Of a DNA stretch of 64,000 nucleotides, positions 17,952 to 26,528 are shown one piece after another. The notes under the pieces are model-generated. The model worked only from the letters and a program-made list of their open reading frames with translations, did not search any database and had not been told where the DNA came from. Both the position numbers and the translations under genes were made by a program. Every line of letters starts with the position of its first letter. The stretch's first letter is position 1. Source of the DNA: Streptomyces sp. Je 1-79 (GTDB taxonomy: Bacteria > Actinomycetota > Actinomycetes > Streptomycetales > Streptomycetaceae); the NCBI RefSeq assembly GCF_025195125.1, contig NZ_JAMGSL010000014.1, positions 16,046 through 80,045 on the forward strand, read 5' to 3'.

Positions 17952-18737
17952 TCAGGCGAACGCGATGTTGTAGATACCCGCGGCGACGGCGCCACCCACC
18001 AGGGGGCCGACCACCGGGATCCATGCGTAGCCCCAGTCGGAGCCACCCTTGTTCGGCAGCGGAAGCAGGGCGTGCACGATGCGCGGGCCGAGGTCACGTG
18101 CCGGGTTGATGGCGTATCCGGTCGGGCCGCCGAGCGAGAGGCCGATGGAGACCACGACGAACGCGGTGATCAGGGCGCCGAGGACGCCGAGGCCCTTGCC
18201 GCTGTCGTTGAGGCCCTGGGTCAGCACCGCGAGGACCAGCACGACCGTGCCGATGATCTCGGTGGCCAGGTTCTGCCAGACGTTCCGGATCTCGGGGCCG
18301 GTGGAGAAGACCCCGAGCACGGGGCCGGCCTTGGGGGCGGACTTCTGGTCGACCATGCCCTCCTCGTGCGGCGAGGAGATGATCTCCTGGTCCGTGAGGT
18401 GGGCGTGGAACTGTCCGTAGTACGCGACCCACACCAGGACGGCGCCGAGCATGGCACCGACCATCTGGCCGGCGAAGTAGACCGGAACGTTGTTCCAGTC
18501 GCCGTCCTTGATCGCGATGCCGACCGTGACGGCCGGGTTCAGGTGGGCGCCCGAGAGGGTACCCGTCATGTACACGGCGGTCATGACCGCGAAACCCCAC
18601 CCGAAGGTGATGGCGAGCCACCCGGCGTTCTGGGCCTTCGAGCGCTTGAGTACCACGGCGGCGACGACGCCGCCGCCGAGCAGAATGAGTACGGCGGTAC
18701 CAATGACCTCGCCGATGAAGATGTCGGAGCTGGACAC
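17952..18737 (-). CDS. glpF: Glycerol facilitator (aquaglyceroporin)
   Basis: 261 residues, six membrane helices plus two half-helices of the MIP fold. Both NPA boxes are present: HLNPAV (66-71) and AINPARDLGPR. The Asp after the second NPAR is the aquaglyceroporin signature, distinguishing it from a water-only aquaporin. GTG 18737 follows AAAGGAG. It is the first gene of the glp operon and has a probable GylR operator about 125 bp upstream. It corresponds to gylC. Confidence 0.95.
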   Translation of the reverse strand: MSSSDIFIGEVIGTAVLILLGGGVVAAVVLKRSKAQNAGWLAITFGWGFAVMTAVYMTGTLSGAHLNPAVTVGIAIKDGDWNNVPVYFAGQMVGAMLGAVLVWVAYYGQFHAHLTDQEIISSPHEEGMVDQKSAPKAGPVLGVFSTGPEIRNVWQNLATEIIGTVVLVLAVLTQGLNDSGKGLGVLGALITAFVVVSIGLSLGGPTGYAINPARDLGPRIVHALLPLPNKGGSDWGYAWIPVVGPLVGGAVAAGIYNIAFA

Positions 18738-18862
18738 CCGCGACTCCTTTGTCCTTCGTCCAGGGGAAGGCGAACCCCGGGTCCCTCCGGTGGTCCGCGC
18801 CCTCGTGTGAGGGCGTTGCCGGCCCTTGGCACTGCCACACTCTAGCGCGTATTGCCGGTAGG

Positions 18863-18880
18863 TGTTCGGCAATGCCGACC
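18863..18880 (-). promoter_or_regulatory. Candidate GylR operator at the glpF promoter
   Basis: TTCGGCA-A-TGCCGAC (18865-18879) is a near-perfect inverted repeat. It closely matches a second copy upstream of gylR (TTCGACA-A-TGCTGAA). An extra half-site, ATTGCCGG, lies just upstream at 18851-18858. IclR-family regulators bind such short palindromes, so GylR is the obvious candidate. Confidence 0.65.
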
Positions 18881-18933
18881 GATGAACGGAAGTTTTGCCC
18901 TCCGGTTAACAGCGCGTCAAGGGTTGCGGTAGC

Positions 18934-18971
18934 GAAAAACCCGCCGATAACGGGATCGTTACCGACGGGTT
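18934..18971 (-). terminator. Intrinsic terminator of gylR
   Basis: Arms 18938-18952 and 18957-18971 pair at 13 of 15 positions. On the minus strand the hairpin is followed by TTTTTC, a true U tract. It separates the gylR transcript from the glpFKD promoter. Confidence 0.8.
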
Positions 18972-19011
18972 CAGCATGCGCTTTCGCGCGCCCCTGATCA
19001 GCGACTGCGGG

Positions 19012-19776
19012 TCAGAAGCGCCCCGCGCCCAGATCGCGGGAGACGGCGCGGGCGCAGTCCCGTACCGCCGCCACCAGCTCGGAGCGCAGCTCGCCCGCGT
19101 CGCAGACCCGCTCCACCGCGCCCGTGATCGCCACCGCGCCCACCGGCATCCGGCGCCGGTCGTGGATCGGGGCGGCCACCGAGGCCACCCCCTCCCAGGT
19201 CTCCTCCACGTCCGCGGCCCAGCCCTTGGCCCGTGTCATGTCGAGCAGCGTCTCGAACTCCTTGAGCTCGGTGACCGTACGGGGGGTGAAGCCCTCCCGC
19301 GGCACCTCCAGGACCTCGCTGTGTGCCACCGGGTCGTACGCCGAGAGGACCTTGCCCAGGGCCGTGGAGTGCAGCGGCTGCATGGCCCCCACCTCCAGGA
19401 CCTGCCGGCTGTCGTCCGGCCGGAAGACGTGGTGCACGATCAGCACGCCCTGCTGGTGCAGCACGCCCAGGTGGACGCTCTCTCCGCTGGACCGCGCCAG
19501 GTCGTCCGTCCAGACCAGCGCCCGCGCCCGCAGTTCGTGCACGTCCAGATAGCTGTTGCCCAGCCGCAGCAGCTCGGCGCCCAGCTGGTAGCGGCCCGAG
19601 GCCGTCTCCTGCTCCACGAAGCCCTCGGCCTGGAGGGTGCGCAGGATGCCGTGCGCCGTCCCCTTGGCCAGGCCCAGGGACGAGGCGATGTCGGACAGGC
19701 CGAGCCGGCGCTCGCCGCCCGCGAGCAGTCGCAGCATCGCCGCCGCCCGTTCAAGCGACTGGATGTTCTTCGCCAT
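19012..19776 (-). CDS. gylR: IclR-family repressor of the glycerol operon
   Basis: 254 residues. The winged HTH lies at about 5-65 (recognition region LSDIASSLGLAKGTAHGIL) and the IclR effector domain at about 80-250. In S. coelicolor, GylR represses its own gene and the gyl operon and is relieved by glycerol or glycerol-3-phosphate. ATG 19776 follows GGAGAAGGG; longer frames upstream start inside the operator region. It is upstream of and codirectional with glpFKD, separated by a terminator. Palindromes in both promoters support autoregulation. Confidence 0.95.
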   Translation of the reverse strand: MAKNIQSLERAAAMLRLLAGGERRLGLSDIASSLGLAKGTAHGILRTLQAEGFVEQETASGRYQLGAELLRLGNSYLDVHELRARALVWTDDLARSSGESVHLGVLHQQGVLIVHHVFRPDDSRQVLEVGAMQPLHSTALGKVLSAYDPVAHSEVLEVPREGFTPRTVTELKEFETLLDMTRAKGWAADVEETWEGVASVAAPIHDRRRMPVGAVAITGAVERVCDAGELRSELVAAVRDCARAVSRDLGAGRF

Positions 19777-19859
19777 CGCCCGGCCCTTCTCCCTGTCCGT
19801 TGATGCTCGCGACCCCGGGTTCTCCCAGATCCTGGGGGACAGGATCGCGTGGATCATGC

Positions 19860-19899
19860 TGTTCGACAATGCTGAACACTATCGGTCGATGCCGACCGC
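19860..19899 (-). promoter_or_regulatory. Two adjacent palindromes upstream of gylR, candidate GylR operators
   Basis: TTCGACA-A-TGCTGAA (19862-19876) is an inverted repeat matching the site before glpF. Directly beside it, CGGTCG-ATGC-CGACCG (19884-19899) is a perfect 6-bp inverted repeat sharing the ATGCCGACCG core of the glpF site. The pair lies about 85-125 bp before the gylR start. The rest of the 300-bp gap to metH holds only leaders; I found no cobalamin or SAH riboswitch pattern. Confidence 0.6.
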
Positions 19900-20076
19900 T
19901 CTGTACCTACACAGTGTCGGGCATGAACGGGTGCGACCGGGAGCCCCCGGGAGACAGGATGCCGTCCGCCCAGTGGAACGCGATGTCCACCCCGGCTTCC
20001 GCGCGGTTAGTCTGGGCCCGTGCCCCTCCTCCGAGGGAGCAAAGCCGACAGCCGTCGCATCCCAGGGAGCTCATCC

Positions 20077-23000
20077 ATGGCCTCGTCGCCGACCCCTTCC
20101 GCTGACAGCCGGACCCGCGCCGCAGCCCTCCGCGAGGCACTCGCGACCCGTGTGGTGGTGGCCGACGGAGCCATGGGCACCATGCTCCAGGCACAGGACC
20201 CCAGCCTCGAGGACTTCGAGAACCTCGAAGGCTGCAACGAGATCCTGAACGTGACCCGGCCCGACATCGTCCGCTCGGTGCACGAGGAGTACTTCGCCGC
20301 CGGTGTCGACTGCGTCGAGACCAACACGTTCGGCGCCAACTTCGCCGCCCTGGGGGAGTACGACATCCCCGATCGGGTGTACGAGCTCTCGGAATCCGGC
20401 GCCCGCATCGCCCGCGAGGTCGCCGACGAGTTCACCGCCTCCACCGGACAGCAGCGCTGGGTGCTCGGCTCCATGGGCCCCGGCACCAAGCTGCCGACGC
20501 TGGGCCACGCCCCGTACACCCTCCTGCGCGACGCCTACCAGCAGAACGCCGAGGGCATGATCGCCGGCGGCGCCGACGCGCTGCTCGTCGAGACCACGCA
20601 GGACCTGCTGCAGACCAAGGCGTCCGTCATCGGCGCCCGCCGCGCCCTGGACTCCCTCGGCATCGACGTGCCGCTGATCGTCTCCGTCACCGTCGAGACC
20701 ACCGGCACCATGCTGCTCGGCTCCGAGATCGGCGCGGCGCTCACCGCCCTGGAGCCGCTCGGCATCGACATGATCGGCCTGAACTGCGCCACCGGCCCGG
20801 CCGAGATGAGCGAGCACCTGCGCTACCTCGCCCGCCACTCCCGTATCCCGCTCTCCTGCATGCCCAACGCCGGCCTGCCCGTCCTCGGCAAGAACGGCGC
20901 GCACTACCCGCTGTCCGCGGCCGAGCTCGCCGACGCCCAGGAGACGTTCGTCCGCGAGTACGGACTCTCCCTGGTCGGCGGCTGCTGCGGTACGACCCCG
21001 GAGCACCTGCGCCAGGTCGTCGAGCGGGTCCGCGACCTGACCCCCTCCGTCCGTGAACCGCGCCCCGAGCCCGGCGCCGCCTCGCTCTACCAGACGGTCC
21101 CGTTCCGCCAGGACACCTCCTACATGGCGATCGGCGAGCGCACCAACGCCAACGGTTCCAAGAAGTTCCGCGAGGCCATGCTGGAAGCCCGCTGGGACGA
21201 CTGCGTCGAGATGGCCCGCGACCAGATCCGCGAGGGCGCGCACATGCTCGACCTCTGCGTCGACTACGTCGGCCGCGACGGCGTCGCCGACATGGAGGAG
21301 CTTGCCGGCCGCTTCGCCACCGCCTCGACCCTGCCGATCGTCCTCGACTCCACCGAGGTCGACGTCATCAAGGCCGGCCTGGAGAAGCTCGGCGGCCGCG
21401 CCGTCATCAACTCCGTCAACTACGAGGACGGCGACGGACCGGACTCCCGCTTCGCCAAGGTCACCCGTCTGGCCCAGGAGCACGGCTCCGCGCTCATCGC
21501 GCTCACCATCGACGAGGAGGGCCAGGCCCGCACCGTCGAGCACAAGGTCGCCATCGCCGAACGGCTCATCGACGACCTGACCGGCAACTGGGGCATCCAC
21601 GAGTCGGACATCCTCATCGACACCCTCACCTTCACCATCTGCACCGGGCAGGAGGAGTCCCGCAAGGACGGCATCGCCACGATCGAGGCCATCCGCGAGC
21701 TGAAGCGGCGCCACCCGGACGTCCAGACCACGCTGGGCCTGTCCAACATCTCCTTCGGCCTGAACCCGGCCGCCCGCATCCTGCTCAACTCCGTCTTCCT
21801 CGACGAGTGCGTCAAGGCCGGCCTGGACTCGGCCATCGTGCACGCGTCCAAGATCCTGCCGATCGCCCGCTTCGACGACGAGCAGGTCACCACCGCCCTC
21901 GACCTGATCTACGACCGGCGCCGCCCCCAGCAGGGGGACGAGCCGGCCTACGACCCGCTGCAGAAGCTCATGGCCCTCTTCGAGGGGGCCACCACCAAGT
22001 CCATGAAGGCCGGCAAGACCGAGGAGCTCCTCGCCCTGCCGCTGGAGGAGCGCCTCAAGCGCCGGATCATCGACGGCGAGAAGAACGGTCTGGAGGCCGA
22101 CCTCGCCGAGGCCCTTCAGGAGCGCCCCGCCCTCGACATCGTCAACGAGACGCTGCTCGACGGCATGAAGGTCGTCGGCGAGCTGTTCGGCTCCGGCCAG
22201 ATGCAGCTGCCGTTCGTGCTCCAGTCCGCCGAGGTCATGAAGACGGCCGTCGCCTTCCTCGAACCGCACATGGAGAAGTCGGACGCCGACGGCAAGGGCA
22301 CGATCGTCCTCGCGACGGTCCGCGGCGACGTCCACGACATCGGCAAGAACCTCGTCGACATCATCCTGTCCAACAACGGCTACAACGTCGTCAACCTCGG
22401 CATCAAGCAGCCCGTCTCCGCGATCCTGGAGGCCGCCGAGGAGCACCGCGCCGACGTCATCGGCATGTCCGGCCTGCTGGTGAAGTCCACCGTGATCATG
22501 AAGGAGAACCTGGAGGAGCTCAACCAGCGCGAGCTGGCCGCCAAGTACCCCGTGATCCTCGGCGGCGCGGCCCTCACCCGCGCCTATGTCGAGCAGGACC
22601 TCCACGAGATCTACCAGGGCGAGGTCCGCTACGCCCGGGACGCCTTCGAGGGCCTGCGGCTCATGGACGCCCTCATCGCCGTCAAGCGCGGTGTCCCCGG
22701 AGCCGCACTCCCCGAGCTCAAGCAGCGCCGCGTCGCACAGCGCGCGGCGTCGCTGGAGGTCAACGAGCCCGAGCCGGGCGGCCGTTCGGACGTCTCCACC
22801 GACAACCCGGTGCCGGCCCCGCCGTTCTGGGGCACCCGGGTCGTCAAGGGCATCCCGCTGAAGGACTACGCCTCCTGGCTCGACGAGGGCGCGCTGTTCA
22901 AGGGCCAGTGGGGTCTCAAGCAGAACCGCGCCGGCGACGGCCCCTCCTACGAGGAGCTGGTCGAGACCGAGGGCCGTCCGCGGCTGCGCGGCTGGCTGGA

Positions 23001-23604
23001 GCGCCTGCACACCGAGAACCTGCTGGAGGCGGCCGTCGTCCACGGCTACTTCCCCTGTGTCTCCAAGGGCGACGACCTGATCCTCCTCGACGAGGCCGGC
23101 AACGAGCGGACCCGCTTCACCTTCCCGCGCCAGCGCCGCGGCCGCCGCCTCTGCCTCGCGGACTTCTTCCGCCCGGAGGATTCGGGCGAGACGGACGTGG
23201 TCGGCCTCCAGGTCGTCACCGTCGGCTCGAAGATCGGCGAGGCCACGGCCACGCTCTTCGAGTCCGACTCCTACCGCGACTACCTGGAGCTGCACGGTCT
23301 CTCCGTACAGCTGGCCGAGGCCCTCGCCGAGTACTGGCACGCCCGTGTCCGCGCCGAGCTCGGCTTCGCGGGCGAGGACCCGGCCGACGTCGAGGACATG
23401 TTCGCGCTCAAGTACCGAGGCGCCCGCTTCTCGCTGGGCTACGGGGCCTGCCCCGATCTGGAGGACCGGGCGAAGATCGCCGACCTCCTCCAGCCCGAGC
23501 GGATCGGCGTCCAGCTCTCGGAGGAGTACCAGCTCCACCCCGAGCAGTCCACGGACGCCATCGTGATCCACCACCCCGAGGCGAAGTACTTCAACGCGCG
23601 GTAA
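20077..23604 (+). CDS. metH: Cobalamin-dependent methionine synthase
   Basis: 1175 residues, full length with all four modules. The homocysteine-binding barrel (1-320) has zinc ligands Cys237, Cys303 and Cys304. The pterin (methyltetrahydrofolate) domain spans about 345-600. The cobalamin cap and Rossmann domain (about 630-880) carry the DxHxxG motif with His753 as cobalt ligand, and the AdoMet reactivation domain spans about 900-1175. It transfers methyl from 5-methyl-THF to homocysteine. ATG 20077 follows GGGAG at 8-base spacing. It is divergent from gylR. No B12 riboswitch is visible in its leader. Confidence 0.96.
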   Translation: MASSPTPSADSRTRAAALREALATRVVVADGAMGTMLQAQDPSLEDFENLEGCNEILNVTRPDIVRSVHEEYFAAGVDCVETNTFGANFAALGEYDIPDRVYELSESGARIAREVADEFTASTGQQRWVLGSMGPGTKLPTLGHAPYTLLRDAYQQNAEGMIAGGADALLVETTQDLLQTKASVIGARRALDSLGIDVPLIVSVTVETTGTMLLGSEIGAALTALEPLGIDMIGLNCATGPAEMSEHLRYLARHSRIPLSCMPNAGLPVLGKNGAHYPLSAAELADAQETFVREYGLSLVGGCCGTTPEHLRQVVERVRDLTPSVREPRPEPGAASLYQTVPFRQDTSYMAIGERTNANGSKKFREAMLEARWDDCVEMARDQIREGAHMLDLCVDYVGRDGVADMEELAGRFATASTLPIVLDSTEVDVIKAGLEKLGGRAVINSVNYEDGDGPDSRFAKVTRLAQEHGSALIALTIDEEGQARTVEHKVAIAERLIDDLTGNWGIHESDILIDTLTFTICTGQEESRKDGIATIEAIRELKRRHPDVQTTLGLSNISFGLNPAARILLNSVFLDECVKAGLDSAIVHASKILPIARFDDEQVTTALDLIYDRRRPQQGDEPAYDPLQKLMALFEGATTKSMKAGKTEELLALPLEERLKRRIIDGEKNGLEADLAEALQERPALDIVNETLLDGMKVVGELFGSGQMQLPFVLQSAEVMKTAVAFLEPHMEKSDADGKGTIVLATVRGDVHDIGKNLVDIILSNNGYNVVNLGIKQPVSAILEAAEEHRADVIGMSGLLVKSTVIMKENLEELNQRELAAKYPVILGGAALTRAYVEQDLHEIYQGEVRYARDAFEGLRLMDALIAVKRGVPGAALPELKQRRVAQRAASLEVNEPEPGGRSDVSTDNPVPAPPFWGTRVVKGIPLKDYASWLDEGALFKGQWGLKQNRAGDGPSYEELVETEGRPRLRGWLERLHTENLLEAAVVHGYFPCVSKGDDLILLDEAGNERTRFTFPRQRRGRRLCLADFFRPEDSGETDVVGLQVVTVGSKIGEATATLFESDSYRDYLELHGLSVQLAEALAEYWHARVRAELGFAGEDPADVEDMFALKYRGARFSLGYGACPDLEDRAKIADLLQPERIGVQLSEEYQLHPEQSTDAIVIHHPEAKYFNAR

Positions 23605-23651
23605 CACCCGCCCCGGAAGCAAATCAGAGCACCTCCGGTGATCCGGACGTA

Positions 23652-23711
23652 CACTGGTCGGTCCAGTGCAGGCCGGTCGCCCTACCCCCGTGCCGGGGAG
23701 GGAGACCGGCC
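23652..23711 (+). terminator. Tandem hairpins between metH and the HAD gene
   Basis: CACTGG/CCAGTG (23652-23657 with 23663-23668) is followed by a long stem, GGCCGGTC (23671-23678) with GACCGGCC (23704-23711), that contains an inner CCC/GGG stem. It then reads TTCT. It may terminate metH or act in the leader of the HAD gene, whose start is only 29 bases on. Confidence 0.6.
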
Positions 23712-23739
23712 TTCTCGTCCCTCCATGGAGGTGTGCCGG

Positions 23740-24438
23740 ATGACCAGTACGGTCCCCGCGTCCCTGTTCCGCGCCAACGGAAGCTCCGCGCTGCAAGCGG
23801 TCTTCCTCGACATGGACGGCACCCTCGTCGACACCGAGGGCTTCTGGTGGGACGCGGAGGTCGAGGTCTTCGCCGACCTCGGGCACCGTCTGGACGAGGC
23901 CTGGCGCGACGTCGTCGTCGGCGGCCCCATGGCCCGCAGCGCGGGCTACCTCATCGACGCCACCGGCGCCGACATCAACCTCGCCGAGCTCACCGTCCTG
24001 CTCAACGAGAAGTTCGAGCAGCGCATCGACCACGGCGTCCCCCTGATGCCGGGCGCCGAGCGGCTCCTCGCCGAGCTGGCGCACCACTCCATCCCGACGG
24101 CACTGGTCTCCGCCTCGCACCGGCGCATCATCGACCGGGTCCTCGCCTCGCTGGGCCCCGACCGCTTCACCCTCACGGTGGCCGGCGACGAGGTGCTGCG
24201 CACCAAGCCCCACCCCGAGCCCTACCTGACCGCGGCGAGCGGCGTCGGCGCCGATCCGTCGCTGTGCGCCGTCATCGAGGACACCGCGACGGGCGTGGCG
24301 GCGGCCGAGGCGGCCGGCTGCCGGGTGGTCGCCGTCCCCTCGGTGGCCCCGATCGCGCCCTCCGCGGGCCGGGTCGTGGTCCGCTCCCTCGAGGACGTGA
24401 ACGTGCCCTTCCTGCGGACGCTGATCACCGGACCGTGA
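23740..24438 (+). CDS. HAD-superfamily hydrolase (phosphatase/phosphoglucomutase-like)
   Basis: 232 residues. Motif I DMDGTLVDTEG has the nucleophile Asp24 and Asp26; motif II is VSAS; motif III/IV lies around KPHPEPYL and VIEDTATGV. The cap is the helical C1 type, as in beta-phosphoglucomutase-like and phosphoglycolate phosphatase-like members. ATG 23740 follows GGAGG. It acts on a small phosphorylated metabolite in the cytoplasm; which one is not evident. It is downstream of metH behind a hairpin, so cotranscription is uncertain. Confidence 0.9.
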   Translation: MTSTVPASLFRANGSSALQAVFLDMDGTLVDTEGFWWDAEVEVFADLGHRLDEAWRDVVVGGPMARSAGYLIDATGADINLAELTVLLNEKFEQRIDHGVPLMPGAERLLAELAHHSIPTALVSASHRRIIDRVLASLGPDRFTLTVAGDEVLRTKPHPEPYLTAASGVGADPSLCAVIEDTATGVAAAEAAGCRVVAVPSVAPIAPSAGRVVVRSLEDVNVPFLRTLITGP

Positions 24439-24859
24439 TCATGTGACCGGCCCTCCGCGGAACGGCCGCGCGCGTGACCTTCGTCACCCAGCGTGCCGGA
24501 CCGCGGGTGGCCGCCCTGTGCCCCATGTCCGGAACGAAACGGTTTGGCCGTCGACGTCTGTCCCGATTCGCACGTTCCCTGATGAATCATTCCGGCGCAT
24601 GACTATCGGGCCGACCGTATTCATGATCACTATCCGCATCCGGACGGCCCGCCCGCGGTCCGCCGTCCCGGCGTCTCCCACTAATCTTTCGCGAGTACCT
24701 CGCCGCACCCTCCGCGTGCACCGGCGCCGCATCCAAGTCGCCGCGAACACAGGACCGATCGCTCACCATCCCGGCCCGATCGCCCGCCCCGAACGGGCGG
24801 AAGCGGCGAGTGTCCCTGCGCCGCTGTATCCCAGTGCCGGATGAGGAGAACGTTCCCGG
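24439..24859 (+). other. 421-bp leader region before the solute-binding protein pair; no gene seen
   Basis: No coding pattern with Streptomyces codon bias is present on either strand. About 24530-24640 is noticeably richer in A and T than its surroundings, which fits a promoter and a long 5' leader. Several AT-rich palindrome-like bits (TCATGATCACTATC) occur. GAGGAGAACG just before 24860 is the ribosome-binding site. Confidence 0.5.
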
Positions 24860-26449
24860 ATGAACCGCAAGACCTTGGCCCTGCCGGCCATAGCCGGCCT
24901 GCTCGCCCCGCTGCTCGTCGCCTGCGGCGGCTCGGACGACTCCAGAGCCATCGTCGTCGGCACCACGGACCAGTTCCTCGCCACCAGCGACGCTCCCGCG
25001 CCCCTCGACCCGGCCTTCGCCTACGACACCGGCGCCTGGAACATCCTCCGCCAGACCGTCCAGACCCTGATGCACGTGCCCCGCGGCGGCGGCGAGCCCG
25101 TCCCCGAGGCCGCCGAGAGCTGCGGCTTCAGCGACCGGGCCAGCGAGAGCTACCGCTGCAAGCTCCGCGAGGGACTCACCTTCGCCGACGGCACCCCCCT
25201 CACCGCCGAGGACGTCAAGTTCTCCGTCGAGCGGGTCCTCGCCATCAAGTCCGACAACGGAACGGCCGCCCTCCTCGCCAACATCGACACCGTCGAGGTC
25301 AACGGCGACCGCGAGCTCGTCTTCCACCTCAAGACGCCCGACGCGACCTTCCCGTACAAGCTCTCCACCCCCGTCGCCGGCATCCTCAGCAAGAACAAGT
25401 ACGACGGCAAGGAGCTCCGCAAGGGCTTCGACGTCGACGGCTCCGGCCCGTACGTCATGAAGACCGAGCGCGAGGGCGAGCGCATCCTCAAGGCCGTCTT
25501 CACGAAGAACCCGAACTACAAGGGCGACATCGCCCCGAAGAACGACAAGGTCGAGCTGCGCTCCTTCCCCGACGCGGACACCATGGGCAAGGCCCTGGAG
25601 AGCCGCGAGATCGACATGATGACGCGCGCCATGTCGCTGGAGCAGGTCAAGGAGCTCACCGAGCGGCCCAAGGACGGCATCGACCTCGTCGAGGTCCCCG
25701 GCCTGGAGATCCGCTACCTCGCCTTCGACACCGACGCCCCGTCCGTCGAGGACAAGGCCGTCCGGCAGGCCATCGCCGCCGTCATCGACCGCGGAGCGCT
25801 CGTCAACGCGGTCTACGGCCAGACCGCCCAGCCGCTCTACTCGCTGATCCCCTCCAGCGTCACCGGCCACTCCACCGCCTTCTTCGACGCCTACGGAGAG
25901 CCCAGCAAGAGCAGGGCGTCCGGCATCCTGCGCAAGGCCGACATCACCAAGCCGGTCGAGCTGACCCTGCACTACACCACCGACCACTACGGCTCCGGCA
26001 CGAAGAAGGAGTTCGAGGCGATGCGCGACCAGCTCAACGCCACCGGGCTCTTCGACGTGACCGTCCAGGGCAGCGAGTGGTCCACCTTCCGCCCCGCGCA
26101 GAAGCGCGGCGACTACCCCGTCTACGGCCTCGGCTGGTTCCCCGACTTCCCCGACCCGGAGAACTACGTCGCCCCCTTCCTCGACGCGGACAACTTCCTG
26201 AACACCCCTTACGTCAACGCGTCCGTGCGCGACCAGCTGATCCCGCGCTCGCGCCGCTCCGCGGACCGCAACGCCGCGAGCCCCGTCTTCGGGCAGATCC
26301 AGAAGATCGTCGCCCAGGACGTGCCGGTCCTGCCGCTCTGGCAGGGCAAGCAGTACGTCGCCGCGCGCGACGACCTGACCGGCGTGGAATGGGCGCTGAA
26401 CACCTCCTCGGACCTGCTCCTCTGGGAGCTCGGCCGCGGCAGCGCCTGA
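24860..26449 (+). CDS. ABC-type solute-binding lipoprotein, family 5 (peptide/nickel type)
   Basis: 529 residues. A lipoprotein signal with lipobox LLVAC puts Cys22 at the membrane outer face. The SBP_bac_5 domain fills the rest: LREGLTFADGTPLTAEDVKFS, the FHLKTPDATFP strand and a C-terminal hinge are characteristic. Family members bind oligopeptides, heme, nickel or opines. No permease or ATPase gene is adjacent; only a paralogue follows 79 bp downstream. The ligand is unknown. Confidence 0.92.
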   Translation: MNRKTLALPAIAGLLAPLLVACGGSDDSRAIVVGTTDQFLATSDAPAPLDPAFAYDTGAWNILRQTVQTLMHVPRGGGEPVPEAAESCGFSDRASESYRCKLREGLTFADGTPLTAEDVKFSVERVLAIKSDNGTAALLANIDTVEVNGDRELVFHLKTPDATFPYKLSTPVAGILSKNKYDGKELRKGFDVDGSGPYVMKTEREGERILKAVFTKNPNYKGDIAPKNDKVELRSFPDADTMGKALESREIDMMTRAMSLEQVKELTERPKDGIDLVEVPGLEIRYLAFDTDAPSVEDKAVRQAIAAVIDRGALVNAVYGQTAQPLYSLIPSSVTGHSTAFFDAYGEPSKSRASGILRKADITKPVELTLHYTTDHYGSGTKKEFEAMRDQLNATGLFDVTVQGSEWSTFRPAQKRGDYPVYGLGWFPDFPDPENYVAPFLDADNFLNTPYVNASVRDQLIPRSRRSADRNAASPVFGQIQKIVAQDVPVLPLWQGKQYVAARDDLTGVEWALNTSSDLLLWELGRGSA

Positions 26450-26528
26450 CCCCTCCTCAACCTGTTCGGCTACACCGGCCGCGCACCCGGGCGCGACCGG
26501 CCTGGCAAGAGATCAAGAGGCACGTTCT

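Noticed and set aside
14463..18845. A very long plus-strand frame (about 1460 codons) opposite the glycerol operon
   Set aside because: It runs antisense to glpD, glpK and glpF, whose protein motifs are unmistakable. High GC makes such antisense frames common.
19900..20076. Cobalamin or SAH riboswitch before metH
   Set aside because: I looked for the B12-box and SAH consensus in the leader and found neither.
20071..24213. A minus-strand frame of about 1380 codons opposite metH and the HAD gene
   Set aside because: It is antisense to metH, which has all four modules and zinc and cobalt ligands in place.
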